Shown here: in pieces, positions 7,656 through 15,337 of the stretch | How the letters are laid out: each line of letters starts with the position of its first letter | How positions within the stretch are numbered: position 1 is the first letter of the stretch | DNA from: an uncultured Atopobium sp. | GTDB taxonomy: Bacteria; Actinomycetota; Coriobacteriia; Coriobacteriales; Atopobiaceae | Reading direction: 5' to 3' | DNA length: 26,242 nucleotides | Assembly (NCBI GenBank): GCA_937926845.1 | Contig: CALBBS010000159.1 | Coordinates: 1 to 26,242, forward strand | Made by a program: the position numbers and the translations under genes | Notes under the pieces: model-generated | The model's input: only the letters and a program-made list of their open reading frames with translations | Told to the model about the DNA's origin: nothing | Database searches by the model: none

Positions 7656-9362
7656 TTATCTTCTGTTCTTGCGATAAAACGCTACAAGAGACTGAGTGGA
7701 AGCATCTTGTTCTGCTAGCTCTTCGTCATTATGAATTGCAGGGAAAATCTGTTTAGCAAGCTGTTTGCCAAGCTCAACGCCCCACTGATCAAAGGAATCA
7801 ATGCCCCACACAACACCTTCAACAAAGGTAATATGCTCGTAGAGTGCAATAAGCGTACCAATAGCACGAGGATTAAGCTCTTTACCAAAGATAGAGGTAG
7901 TTGGCCTATTTCCTTCAAAGACGCGTGCAGAAACCATCCACTCTGGCGTTCCCTCAGCACGGACTTCATCAGCGGTCTTGCCAAAAGCAAGCGCCTTAGT
8001 CTGCGCAAAGAAGTTGGAGAGGAAGAGCTCGTGGACATCAAGATCTGCATCTTTTGTAGCAAATGCGGTATTTGCAAACGCAATAAAATCAGCAGGAATA
8101 ATCTGAGTTCCCTGGTGAATAAGCTGGTAGAAAGCATGCTGACCGTTGGTACCAGCCTCTCCCCAGAAAATCTCACCTGTGTTAGATGTAACCGCAGTGC
8201 CATCCCAGCGTGTAGACTTGCCGTTGGATTCCATGGTGAGCTGCTGGAGGTATGCTGGGAACCTATGCAAGTACTGGCTGTATGGAAGTACCGCATGAGA
8301 TACCGCGCCAAAGAAATTAACGTACCAAACATTTAAGAGACCCATAAGAGCAACAACATTTTGCCTCAGAGGGGTTGTCTTGAAGTATTCATCAACTGCG
8401 TTAAAGCCACTAAGGAACTCTGCAAAACGCTGTGGTCCAAAAACAATTGCCAGTACCAGGCCAACTGCAGAATCAACCGAATAACGGCCGCCAACCCAAT
8501 TCCAGAAACCAAAGGCGTTCTGTGGGTCAATACCAAAGTCTTCTACCAGATCAAGTGCAGTGGAGACAGCAACAAAATGCTTGCGAATTGCATCTGCATT
8601 CTGAACTTCAGAGCCGTCAATGGCACCCCGACCAGTAAGCTTTTCCAAGAGCCACGTACGAGCACAGCGCGCGTTTGTAAGTGTCTCCAGCGTGGTAAAC
8701 GTCTTGGAAACAATAATGAAGAGTGTTGTTTCTGGATCAAGATCCTCGGTTTTCTCGCCAAGGTCAACAGGGTCAATGTTGGAGACAAAGCGAGCAGTAA
8801 TACCTGCGTCTGCAAAAGGCTTCAAAGCCTCGTAAACCATAACAGGACCAAGGTCAGAGCCACCAATGCCAATGCTTACAACCGTCTTGATAGGCTTACC
8901 AGAAACGCCCTTCCACTCTCCCGAGCGAACTCGATCGCAGAAGGCATACATCTTGTTCAGCGTCTGGTGAACGTCAGAAACAACGTCTTGTCCATCAACA
9001 ATAAGCGTGCCGGCCTCAGAAGCGGGGCGGCGAAGCGCTGTATGCAATACTGCGCGATCTTCAGTGGTGTTAATGTGCTCACCTGCATACATAGCGTCTC
9101 TACGCTCTTCAAGTTTGACCTCTTCTGCAAGGTCACACAGAAGGTCAAGTGTCTCTTGTGTAGCAAGGTTTTTGGAAAGATCAATCAGAAACTGGTCTAG
9201 CTCAAACGACATATTCTGCACACGCTGAGGGTCTTCTGCAAACCAGTTCTTCAGCGTGGCTTTTGTATCTTTTAAGCTGGCGTAATGCTCTGCAAGGGCG
9301 CGCCAAGCCTTAGTCTGTGTTGCGTCAATAGGCAAAATATGTGGTGCTGTAGGTGATGCCAT
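7656..9362 (-). CDS. pgi: Glucose-6-phosphate isomerase
   Basis: 568 residues, matching the long (about 550) bacterial/eukaryotic GPI form. It interconverts glucose 6-phosphate and fructose 6-phosphate in glycolysis, in the cytoplasm. Visible motifs are SIGIGGSDLGP (about 163-173), VSKTFTTLETLTNA (phosphate loop, about 218-231), GGRYSVDSAVGL, MESNGKST (with the catalytic glutamate nearby) and GTNGQHAFYQLIHQGT with the catalytic histidine. The ATG has a clear AAGGAG ribosome-binding site. It is next to the PTS operon but separated by its own terminator, so the two are transcribed independently. The product would take up sugar phosphates delivered by a glucose- or mannose-type PTS. Confidence 0.98.
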   Translation of the reverse strand: MASPTAPHILPIDATQTKAWRALAEHYASLKDTKATLKNWFAEDPQRVQNMSFELDQFLIDLSKNLATQETLDLLCDLAEEVKLEERRDAMYAGEHINTTEDRAVLHTALRRPASEAGTLIVDGQDVVSDVHQTLNKMYAFCDRVRSGEWKGVSGKPIKTVVSIGIGGSDLGPVMVYEALKPFADAGITARFVSNIDPVDLGEKTEDLDPETTLFIIVSKTFTTLETLTNARCARTWLLEKLTGRGAIDGSEVQNADAIRKHFVAVSTALDLVEDFGIDPQNAFGFWNWVGGRYSVDSAVGLVLAIVFGPQRFAEFLSGFNAVDEYFKTTPLRQNVVALMGLLNVWYVNFFGAVSHAVLPYSQYLHRFPAYLQQLTMESNGKSTRWDGTAVTSNTGEIFWGEAGTNGQHAFYQLIHQGTQIIPADFIAFANTAFATKDADLDVHELFLSNFFAQTKALAFGKTADEVRAEGTPEWMVSARVFEGNRPTTSIFGKELNPRAIGTLIALYEHITFVEGVVWGIDSFDQWGVELGKQLAKQIFPAIHNDEELAEQDASTQSLVAFYRKNRR

Positions 9363-9424
9363 AGCAGTCTCCTTCTTTTGACTATTTCAAGGATAATCTG
9401 TGCAACGCTCATGAAACGCCACAA

Positions 9425-9450
9425 TGTCGTTTTTTGTAAAAAATACGACA
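9425..9450. repeat. Inverted repeat upstream of pgi, candidate operator
   Basis: TGTCGT (9425-9430) and ACGACA (9445-9450) flank an inner T-run / A-run, forming a 26-bp imperfect inverted repeat. It lies about 63 bases upstream of the pgi start and just beyond the stop of the preceding gene at 9459. It may be an operator for pgi or a weak terminator of the upstream gene; the T and A runs inside the arms make it unlike a classic terminator. Confidence 0.4.
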
Positions 9451-9458
9451 AATCATTA

Positions 9459-9986
9459 CTAATAAGGTTCTCCCAAAGGTGGAACTTGTTTAAGAGCCGC
9501 CCAGCGCATCTGCTTCTGACGAGGGTCCTCAAGCGCTCCGGCAAAATTATCAAGATTTACCATGCGCATTCCACACACGCGAACAAGAACACGGGGCGAG
9601 AAGTTCTTCTCGGCGTCAGTTGAAAGCTGACCAAGCTCATCTGCGTATGCCTCACGCACTGATGTAACTGCTGCGTCATTTACCATGAGCACCGTGTCTG
9701 GACTAAAAGCACTTATTGCCTGTCTGACAAGCTGGGGATTTATAGGATCTCCTGTTTTTGTGGTGGTAAGCAAGGTGGCCCATGCCTCAGGAGCATAGCC
9801 TAAATGCTCTAAAGAAGCTTTAAGTGCAGAAAGTTCTGCCTCTTCAAAGTCTTCTTGTCCCTTTACCAACAAAATTGATGCAAAAGCATTGCCTGCCATA
9901 CACACCCCCTGAGCAGCAAAATCTCCAAACTCATGCGTTGTTTTTGCCATGTAGGCTTCTTTTCGCATAGATCTTTCGCTTGGCAT
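9459..9986 (-). CDS. Conserved-looking protein of unknown function
   Basis: 175 residues, not recognised. It has no signal peptide or membrane segment. Two hydrophobic strands are evident: GNAFASILLVKG (about 32-43) and PDTVLMVNDAAV (about 96-107). A RVLVRVCGMRMVNLDNF stretch lies near 132-148 and the end is rich in basic residues then PPLGEPY. I start at the ATG at 9986 because a GAGGTG ribosome-binding site sits 3-4 bases upstream; an earlier in-frame ATG at 10010 lacks one. It is 96 bases upstream of pgi on the same strand and divergent from trxA. The alternating strand/helix pattern suggests a soluble alpha/beta enzyme-like domain, but I cannot name a function. Confidence 0.8.
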   Translation of the reverse strand: MPSERSMRKEAYMAKTTHEFGDFAAQGVCMAGNAFASILLVKGQEDFEEAELSALKASLEHLGYAPEAWATLLTTTKTGDPINPQLVRQAISAFSPDTVLMVNDAAVTSVREAYADELGQLSTDAEKNFSPRVLVRVCGMRMVNLDNFAGALEDPRQKQMRWAALKQVPPLGEPY

Positions 9987-10138
9987 GCGCACCTCTTTCT
10001 TATATGCCAACTATGCACGTAATTCACAATTTGAGCAAGTCTACAAAGTTATGTGTATACACTTCTCTAATTTGGGGATAAGTTTGCTAGTGCTTGAAAT
10101 TAATTGGCTTAAAAGCCGTATGTAACTGGAGGTTCACT

Positions 10139-10456
10139 ATGGCACAGCAGCTTACTACTGCAGAGTTCGATTCTGTTCTTGCTAACGCAGACAAGCCTGT
10201 TCTTGTTGATTTCTGGGCATCTTGGTGCGGTCCTTGCCGTGCTCTTGGTCCAGTTGTCGAGGAAGTTGGCAATGAGATGGCAGACAAGCTTGACGTTTAC
10301 AAGGTAAACGTTGATGACGAGGCAGATCTTGCAACTCGTTTCCGCATCGTCTCCATCCCAACCCTCATTCTCTTCAAGAATGGTGAGCCAGTTCACACTA
10401 TGGTTGGCAACCTTCCTAAGGCTGACCTCGTTTCTGAGCTTAACGCCAACCTGTAA
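10139..10456 (+). CDS. trxA: Thioredoxin
   Basis: 105 residues, the standard thioredoxin length. It reduces disulfides in cytoplasmic proteins using electrons from thioredoxin reductase. The active site WCGPC has Cys30 and Cys33, preceded by VLVDFWAS, and the conserved cis-proline is Pro74 in SIPTL. I start at 10139 rather than the upstream in-frame ATG at 10094, because a GGAGG ribosome-binding site lies 5-6 bases before it and the family begins here. It is divergent from the unrecognised gene at 9459-9986. A terminator follows the stop. Confidence 0.97.
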   Translation: MAQQLTTAEFDSVLANADKPVLVDFWASWCGPCRALGPVVEEVGNEMADKLDVYKVNVDDEADLATRFRIVSIPTLILFKNGEPVHTMVGNLPKADLVSELNANL

Positions 10457-10502
10457 GTTCTTGTATGCCACGCGCGTGCACTGGCTTATCATTGAACTAA
10501 GC

Positions 10503-10533
10503 GGCGGTACGTCCATCGGCGTGCCGCCTTTTT
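10503..10533 (+). terminator. Terminator of trxA
   Basis: A 9-bp stem with one G-U pair (GGCGGTACG, 10503-10511, with CGTGCCGCC, 10520-10528) is followed by five T. The ribosome-binding site of the next gene begins only about 6 bases after the T run. Confidence 0.9.
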
Positions 10534-10549
10534 GTTACAAGGAGAATTT

Positions 10550-11266
10550 ATGGCCGATAAAAGCCTTGACGCTCAAAAGACAGGACTTTCAACAGGGGTT
10601 CGCAAGCGCCTTTTTCTGCAGCACTTGCGCTCAAGCCTTTCTACCATCATTCTGCTTGTCTCTTCCGCAATCTTTATTTTTCTACTCATTGACGTCTCTG
10701 AGGGCGATGTCATTGGCATTGATTATTTTGCCTATAGGTTGTTTGTAGTTCACCTCAGAACCCCCCTTCTCACCGAAGTTATGGAAGGGTTCTCTGGTCT
10801 AGCCAGTCCTGTCACTGTTATTGTCATGCTCATTGTGGTTGCTGCTTTTGCACCAGGACCAAGTGTTGGCAGACTTGCCTCAATTAATTTAATTGGCGTT
10901 GTTGCCGTTAACCTTATCTTTAAGGCCATTGTTCAGCGTCCTCGACCAGACGGCTTTAGGCTGGTAGTTGAAACTGGCTACAGCTTCCCCTCTGGTCACT
11001 CGATGTTCTCGATGGCTTTCTACGGCCTACTTATTTGGCTAGTGTGGCACTATGAAAAAGATAAGCTACAGCGTTGGCTGTGGTGTGCTTTATTCTCGGG
11101 TGTTATCGTAATGATTGGTATCAGTAGAATTTACCTGGGTGTTCACTATGCTACCGACGTTATTGGTGGTTTCTCGCTTGCCCTTGTATGGCTGGTACTG
11201 TTTACCAAACTGATGGTTCCTTCTCTTATTTACAAAAAGAAAGTACCTCAAGAGAAGACAGACTAA
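10550..11266 (+). CDS. PAP2-superfamily membrane phosphatase
   Basis: 238 residues with about five or six membrane segments. The three PAP2 phosphatase signatures are present in order: K-x6-RP (Lys125 to Pro133), PSGH (about 147-150), and SR-x5-H-x3-D (Ser192 to Asp203), including the nucleophilic histidine. Such enzymes remove phosphate from lipid phosphates, such as undecaprenyl pyrophosphate or phosphatidic/phosphatidylglycerol phosphate, on the outer face of the membrane. The choice of substrate cannot be told here. The ATG at 10550 has an AAGGAG ribosome-binding site. The last 41 bases overlap, tail to tail, the convergent phosphoesterase gene. Confidence 0.94.
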   Translation: MADKSLDAQKTGLSTGVRKRLFLQHLRSSLSTIILLVSSAIFIFLLIDVSEGDVIGIDYFAYRLFVVHLRTPLLTEVMEGFSGLASPVTVIVMLIVVAAFAPGPSVGRLASINLIGVVAVNLIFKAIVQRPRPDGFRLVVETGYSFPSGHSMFSMAFYGLLIWLVWHYEKDKLQRWLWCALFSGVIVMIGISRIYLGVHYATDVIGGFSLALVWLVLFTKLMVPSLIYKKKVPQEKTD

Positions 11267-11723
11267 TAATTTCTGCGCTCACTACTTGTGCAGTTTCATC
11301 ATTAACAATAATGCGACCCATAGTTGCGCCCTCGCGACCGCGTGGATACGTGGAGCTTCCTGGATTCATCACCAGGGTATTTGTCCACTCGTCACGCAGG
11401 ACAAATGGCCTGTGCGTGTGTCCGCAAACAGCAATGTTGCACTTAGTTAGGTCAAGTCTCTCGCGATAATGACAGACTTCCCATTTAAGACCCGCAGAGA
11501 AGAACATAATTTTCTTCTTTACCATAGGTCCATAGTTGTAGCAGAAGTCATTATTGCCCAGGCAAAGCTTAACGGGAGCAATCTTCTGTAGCGTTTGATA
11601 ATCGGCGTTTGAGGTAATATCTCCTGCATGCACAATGTAGTTAGCACCTTGCAGAGCTTCAAGCAACTCAGATGACAAATACCCATGCGTATCTGAAATT
11701 ACGTCAAACCTTACCAGTGCCAT
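11226..11723 (-). CDS. YfcE/MJ0936-family metallophosphoesterase
   Basis: 165 residues, the usual size for this family of small calcineurin-like phosphoesterases. Metal-binding motifs are SDTHG (about 10-14), HAGDI (about 32-36), GNND (about 56-59) and CGHTHRP (about 99-105). It is expected to hydrolyse phosphomonoesters or phosphodiesters in the cytoplasm with two metal ions; the natural substrate is unknown. An AGGAG ribosome-binding site precedes the ATG. It follows the response regulator gene by 51 bases on the same strand, so it may be the last gene of that operon. Its 3' end overlaps the convergent PAP2 gene by 41 bases. Confidence 0.95.
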   Translation of the reverse strand: MALVRFDVISDTHGYLSSELLEALQGANYIVHAGDITSNADYQTLQKIAPVKLCLGNNDFCYNYGPMVKKKIMFFSAGLKWEVCHYRERLDLTKCNIAVCGHTHRPFVLRDEWTNTLVMNPGSSTYPRGREGATMGRIIVNDETAQVVSAEIISLSSLEVLSFCK

Positions 11724-11774
11724 ACCAAACTCCTACGTGCGCTTTTAGCTGCTGGCGAGAAACCCTTTGAGCTT

Positions 11775-12488
11775 CTACAATCCCAGTGCTCGCTTAAGTG
11801 CAACCACACGACGGCGAGAAACCGAAATGTGACGCTCCTCAAATCCCTGAATAGTCAACTGTAGGATACCAGCAGAGATAACCTCAACATCGTCAACATA
11901 CTCAAGATTCACGATAAAGCTACGATGGATACGGAAGAATCCATGTGGAGCAAGACGCTCTTCAAGTCTCTGCAAGGAAATGGTAGACAAGAAGCGATCA
12001 TCCTCTGTGTAGATGCAGGAATAATCGTCCTTTGCCTCAATAAAGCGAATCTGATCAATAGGAACAAGAACCTTACTTCCGCTCTTAATAACAGGAATAC
12101 GCTCAATAGTTGCCAAAGGAGACTGGGGACGCAGACGCTCTTCAACCTTATCAAGAGCCTGCTCAAGACGCTCAGTCTCGACGGGCTTCATCAAGTAGTC
12201 AACAGCATTAACACCAAACGCATCCAGTGCGTACTCGCTGTATGCGGTAACAAACACAATCTGTGGAGGGTTCTTCAGCTTATGAAGAGCCTCTGCAAGT
12301 TGCATTCCATTTGTCTTAGGCATGGAGATATCGAGGAACATGACCTCAACGCGAGACTCCATGAGTTTCTCGACAGCATCCCTTGCACTTGTGGCCTCAA
12401 AGATTTCCTCGAGACGGCCGGTCTCCTCAAGCAAGAACTTGAGCTCAGAACGGGCTGGAGCCTCGTCATCAACAATCATGGCACGCAT
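11775..12488 (-). CDS. LytTR-family two-component response regulator
   Basis: 237 residues. The N-terminal receiver domain (1-120) has the acidic pair VDDE (about 6-9), the phosphoacceptor Asp53 in FLDISMP, and Lys about 102 in YLMKPV. The C-terminal domain (about 135-237) is LytTR, with FIEAKDDYSCIYTED and FFRIHRSFIVNLEYV typical of the family, so it should bind DNA direct repeats. TTG and GTG codons lie upstream in frame, but I use the ATG at 12488 because a GGGAG ribosome-binding site fits it. It pairs with the histidine kinase gene 50 bases upstream. Members of this class (LytR, AgrA, BtsR/YpdB) control autolysis, peptide signalling or nutrient uptake. Confidence 0.96.
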   Translation of the reverse strand: MRAMIVDDEAPARSELKFLLEETGRLEEIFEATSARDAVEKLMESRVEVMFLDISMPKTNGMQLAEALHKLKNPPQIVFVTAYSEYALDAFGVNAVDYLMKPVETERLEQALDKVEERLRPQSPLATIERIPVIKSGSKVLVPIDQIRFIEAKDDYSCIYTEDDRFLSTISLQRLEERLAPHGFFRIHRSFIVNLEYVDDVEVISAGILQLTIQGFEERHISVSRRRVVALKRALGL

Positions 12489-12538
12489 GTCATTCACTCC
12501 CAACGGCCTAACGCAGCGTTAAGCAAAAACCGATACTA

Positions 12539-13876
12539 CTATGCTGTTGCCTGCAGTGCCGCACCTGCAAGCTTGAGTGTCACGCACGTGCCTTGACCTG
12601 GCTTAGACATGATTTCCATGCCAGAACCAACGGCGTAGAAGCGCTCAACTCGCTCAGCTACGTTCTTAATGGCAATGCCCGTCCCTCCATTTCTCCCCGA
12701 AGAATCCTGCGGGGTAGGACCTTGTCCATTAAGCAAGCGAGAAACAGTCTCTTCATCCATTCCAAGACCATCATCAGCAACAGATATAAGAATATCATCA
12801 TCGTCGCGCGCGACGTGGATGTCAATATGGAGGGCGCCCTCATCTTTCATGGCGTGCCTCACGGCATTCTCAACAATAGGCTGAATCAAAAAAGACGGAA
12901 CCTGAACGTCTTCGCATCCCTCATCGACATGCTCGGACTCTTGAATACGCTCTTCTCCAAAACGGGCCTTCTCAATTGTCAAATACCTGCGCGTTTGTGT
13001 CAATTCCTGAGAAAGCGGAATGAGCGCGCCCTGAGAGCTCTCAAGCGTACGGCGATAAAACACAGAGAACTCACGAAGCAGGTCTCGCGCCTTATTGGGG
13101 TTTGTACGCGTAAGAGATGCAATGGTGTTGAGCGTGTTGAACAAGAAATGCGGATTAATCTGCGCCTGCAAGGCTTTGACCTCAGCTCGAGCGGTTAACT
13201 CTGCCTGGCGGTCAAGCTCATACGAGGAAAGCTGTGTGGAGAGAAGCTCACCCAAACCCTCAGCAATTGCCAACTGCGTGCGATCAATTTCAATGCCACG
13301 ACGATAGTAGAGCTTGATAGTACCAACCGTGCGGTCCTGAACAATCAACGGGACAATGATGCCAAAGGAGCTGCCGCCATTGCCAAAGCCGCCACGCCTT
13401 TGCAGTACCTGCTGACGACTATCTACCGAGACAAACGTCTCCATGCGGCCACTTTCCAGAACCTCAGTTGCAGGGCCAACCACTTTTGAGCCAGGCATAT
13501 GCGAGGTTGCAATGTCTCCCTCAAAGCCCAATACATATTCTGTATCCGTGATGGAAATAGCGGCTGCAGAAGTTTCTGGAAGCAATAGTGTGCAGATAGT
13601 TGGCGCTGTTTCTTGCGACAAACCTCCGCGTAAGGTCTTGAGTGTCTTAGAGGCAACCTCAAGTGTTCGCTCTGTTGCTTGAGACCTAGCGTGCTCGTTA
13701 CCAGGCTGGGTAGTGCCACCAAGAACAATGACCGTGGCAAGTCCTCCGCCTGCAACAAGAGCGGCAAACAGGTTGTCTGCCATGACGCTCCAAGAAAGCA
13801 AGCCCAACAATACACAGGCAAGAAGAATCAGGACTATCCTGGTTGATCTCTGTATGTACTGAGCAAGTCTTTGCAT
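12539..13876 (-). CDS. LytS-type sensor histidine kinase
   Basis: 445 residues. Two membrane segments come first (about 12-30 and 33-53) with little between them, then a GAF-like cytoplasmic domain (about 85-215). The dimerisation/phosphoacceptor region follows, with His243 in QINPHFLFNTLN (His_kinase family PF06580), and an ATPase domain with the N-box QPIVENAVRHA (Asn337) and ADDGLGM. Lacking the many membrane helices of LytS 5TM receptors, it probably senses a cytoplasmic or membrane signal via GAF. It starts 6 bases after the queT stop and is followed by the LytTR regulator, so the three genes are one operon. The signal is unknown. Confidence 0.95.
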   Translation of the reverse strand: MQRLAQYIQRSTRIVLILLACVLLGLLSWSVMADNLFAALVAGGGLATVIVLGGTTQPGNEHARSQATERTLEVASKTLKTLRGGLSQETAPTICTLLLPETSAAAISITDTEYVLGFEGDIATSHMPGSKVVGPATEVLESGRMETFVSVDSRQQVLQRRGGFGNGGSSFGIIVPLIVQDRTVGTIKLYYRRGIEIDRTQLAIAEGLGELLSTQLSSYELDRQAELTARAEVKALQAQINPHFLFNTLNTIASLTRTNPNKARDLLREFSVFYRRTLESSQGALIPLSQELTQTRRYLTIEKARFGEERIQESEHVDEGCEDVQVPSFLIQPIVENAVRHAMKDEGALHIDIHVARDDDDILISVADDGLGMDEETVSRLLNGQGPTPQDSSGRNGGTGIAIKNVAERVERFYAVGSGMEIMSKPGQGTCVTLKLAGAALQATA

Positions 13877-13882
13877 GGCTGT

Positions 13883-14506
13883 CTAGTTCTCAACTGATTC
13901 TGTAGCAGAATCCTCAGAAGCAAGCTGCTGCGGCAAAGGCGAATGCTTAAGCGCACGAGCCAAAGGAGCTCCAAGCACATAGAGAACAACAGCCTCTCCG
14001 AGTCCTGTGGTGATAAAACCAAACAAGAACATAAGAGGATACGATCCATCAAGTTCAATGGTGGTAAATGGAATTGTGTAGAATCCCAATCCCTGAAGCA
14101 AAATAGGAAGATATGCAGACACAATAACGGCATTTGCAAGCACTGGCCCCAGAAGCGCAAGTGGTACGTTCTTCCTGTTCTTCCAGGTAAACCATGCACC
14201 AAGAGCAGTTGCCAAGGAGCCAAAAACTACGTCGAGAAGACCTAAAGCGCCGGTGCCTGAGATAACCATATTTGCAAGATTGGCAATGACGCAACCAAGC
14301 GCAAGACCAGGAATTGCATCAGCGGTAAACAGGGCAAGAACAACAACTGCCTCTGAAATGCGGAACTGCACAGGGCCCCAAGCAAGACCGCCCAAGAAAA
14401 GAAGAGTTGCAAGCGTAAGCGCTGCATAAAGGGCAGCAATAATACCAATACGTGCAAGGCGCTGAGCGCGCTGTTTTGTTGCATAAGCTGAAGAAACCTG
14501 TGGCAA
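13883..14506 (-). CDS. queT: QueT-family ECF transporter substrate-binding component (queuosine precursor uptake)
   Basis: 207 residues with about five or six membrane segments. The signature WGPVQFRISEAVVVLALF (about 43-60) is typical of the QueT family (PF06177). These are S-components of energy-coupling factor transporters and bind a queuosine precursor such as preQ0, preQ1 or queuine; the shared EcfAAT energy module is not in the window. The start is TTG at 14506, with an AAGGGGA ribosome-binding site 5 bases upstream and no ATG before the membrane segments. A convincing preQ1 riboswitch is not visible in the 84-bp leader. It is followed after 6 bases by the sensor kinase. The role is by homology and the substrate could differ. 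Confidence 0.9.
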   Translation of the reverse strand: MPQVSSAYATKQRAQRLARIGIIAALYAALTLATLLFLGGLAWGPVQFRISEAVVVLALFTADAIPGLALGCVIANLANMVISGTGALGLLDVVFGSLATALGAWFTWKNRKNVPLALLGPVLANAVIVSAYLPILLQGLGFYTIPFTTIELDGSYPLMFLFGFITTGLGEAVVLYVLGAPLARALKHSPLPQQLASEDSATESVEN

Positions 14507-14590
14507 AACAATCCCCTTGTTAACTCTAAAAACTTAGTTCATGATACGACGAAACGCATATATGAGCAAATGAGCAGCGCAGACATACAA

Positions 14591-15337
14591 TTAGTAATGC
14601 AGGTGCATTCCTGGATAGACCATCTCACGAGCATGCTTTTGATACGCTGCGACTGCCTCTTCTTCAAAAGCAAGAGGAGTGTCTTCCTCGCCTGCCATAT
14701 CCAAAATCCACCGTGTGAGATAAGGATTGAGTGGAAGCAGTGGCCCAATCAGCCAGGTGGCAATAGCGTTCTTGCGACGGAAACCTTCCAGCTTGCTTTC
14801 TTTATTGATGCCAAAACCTACCTTGTTCTTAAGGAAGTAACAGTTAGAGTTATCTCCCTCGGTGAGTGTGAACTGCATCTTAAAACCAACGACAACAAAA
14901 GGCTCTTTGCCATTGCCAGGATCAAACTCTCCCACCTGGACATCGTGGAAGCGCTGGGGCATATAGCGAGTGGTCGTAAACTTGAAGAGGCCCAGAGCCT
15001 CAATTTCAGAGCCGTCAGGATTAACGATTTTCTCGCCAAAAAGCTCTGAAGCGTTGCCGGCAAACAGCATAGGAACGCCCTGATCAGCCAGCTCTGCAAG
15101 CCTGTCCTTGTAAGGCATAAGGCGAGAAATAATAAGCTCTTGCTGGGCTTCTGTCATGCCGCCCATGATGATTGCCGACGGCGTATGCTCCACAAAGTAA
15201 GGAGTTGTGGCGTGAGAGGTGTACACAAAGTTCTCTTTTGGAAGGCAGGCCTCCAGGTAGAGAGCATTTCCGTTGTCTCCACCCTGGTTACCGTACTCTG
15301 GGTACAGGATCTCAATCTTAGTTGCTGGATTACTCAT
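14591..15337 (-). CDS. GatD-like glutamine amidotransferase-fold protein lacking catalytic Cys and His
   Basis: 248 residues, the length and layout of GatD, which with MurT amidates the D-glutamate of lipid II. Similarity is seen in EILYPEYGNQGGDNGN at the start, GLFKFTTTRYMPQRF (about 116-130), and EGF followed by LIGPLLPLNPYLTRWI (about 196-211). But the nucleophile elbow, usually CGGYQxLG, reads GNASELFG (94-101), so Gly stands where Cys is expected. The LHGPLLPKNP histidine is Ile197, and the GGGQD oxyanion region is GGMTE (59-63). It should not hydrolyse glutamine. The reading frame is intact and the start overlaps the MurT-like stop by 8 bases with a GGAGG site, so the gene looks functional. 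The genuine murT-gatD may be elsewhere. Confidence 0.9.
   Translation of the reverse strand: MSNPATKIEILYPEYGNQGGDNGNALYLEACLPKENFVYTSHATTPYFVEHTPSAIIMGGMTEAQQELIISRLMPYKDRLAELADQGVPMLFAGNASELFGEKIVNPDGSEIEALGLFKFTTTRYMPQRFHDVQVGEFDPGNGKEPFVVVGFKMQFTLTEGDNSNCYFLKNKVGFGINKESKLEGFRRKNAIATWLIGPLLPLNPYLTRWILDMAGEEDTPLAFEEEAVAAYQKHAREMVYPGMHLHY

Noticed and set aside
14507..14590. preQ1 riboswitch in the leader of queT
   Set aside because: The 84-bp leader contains AACTAAG and an AAGGGGA site, but the ordered stem-loop and C-rich/A-rich elements of preQ1-I or preQ1-II are not present in a convincing order.
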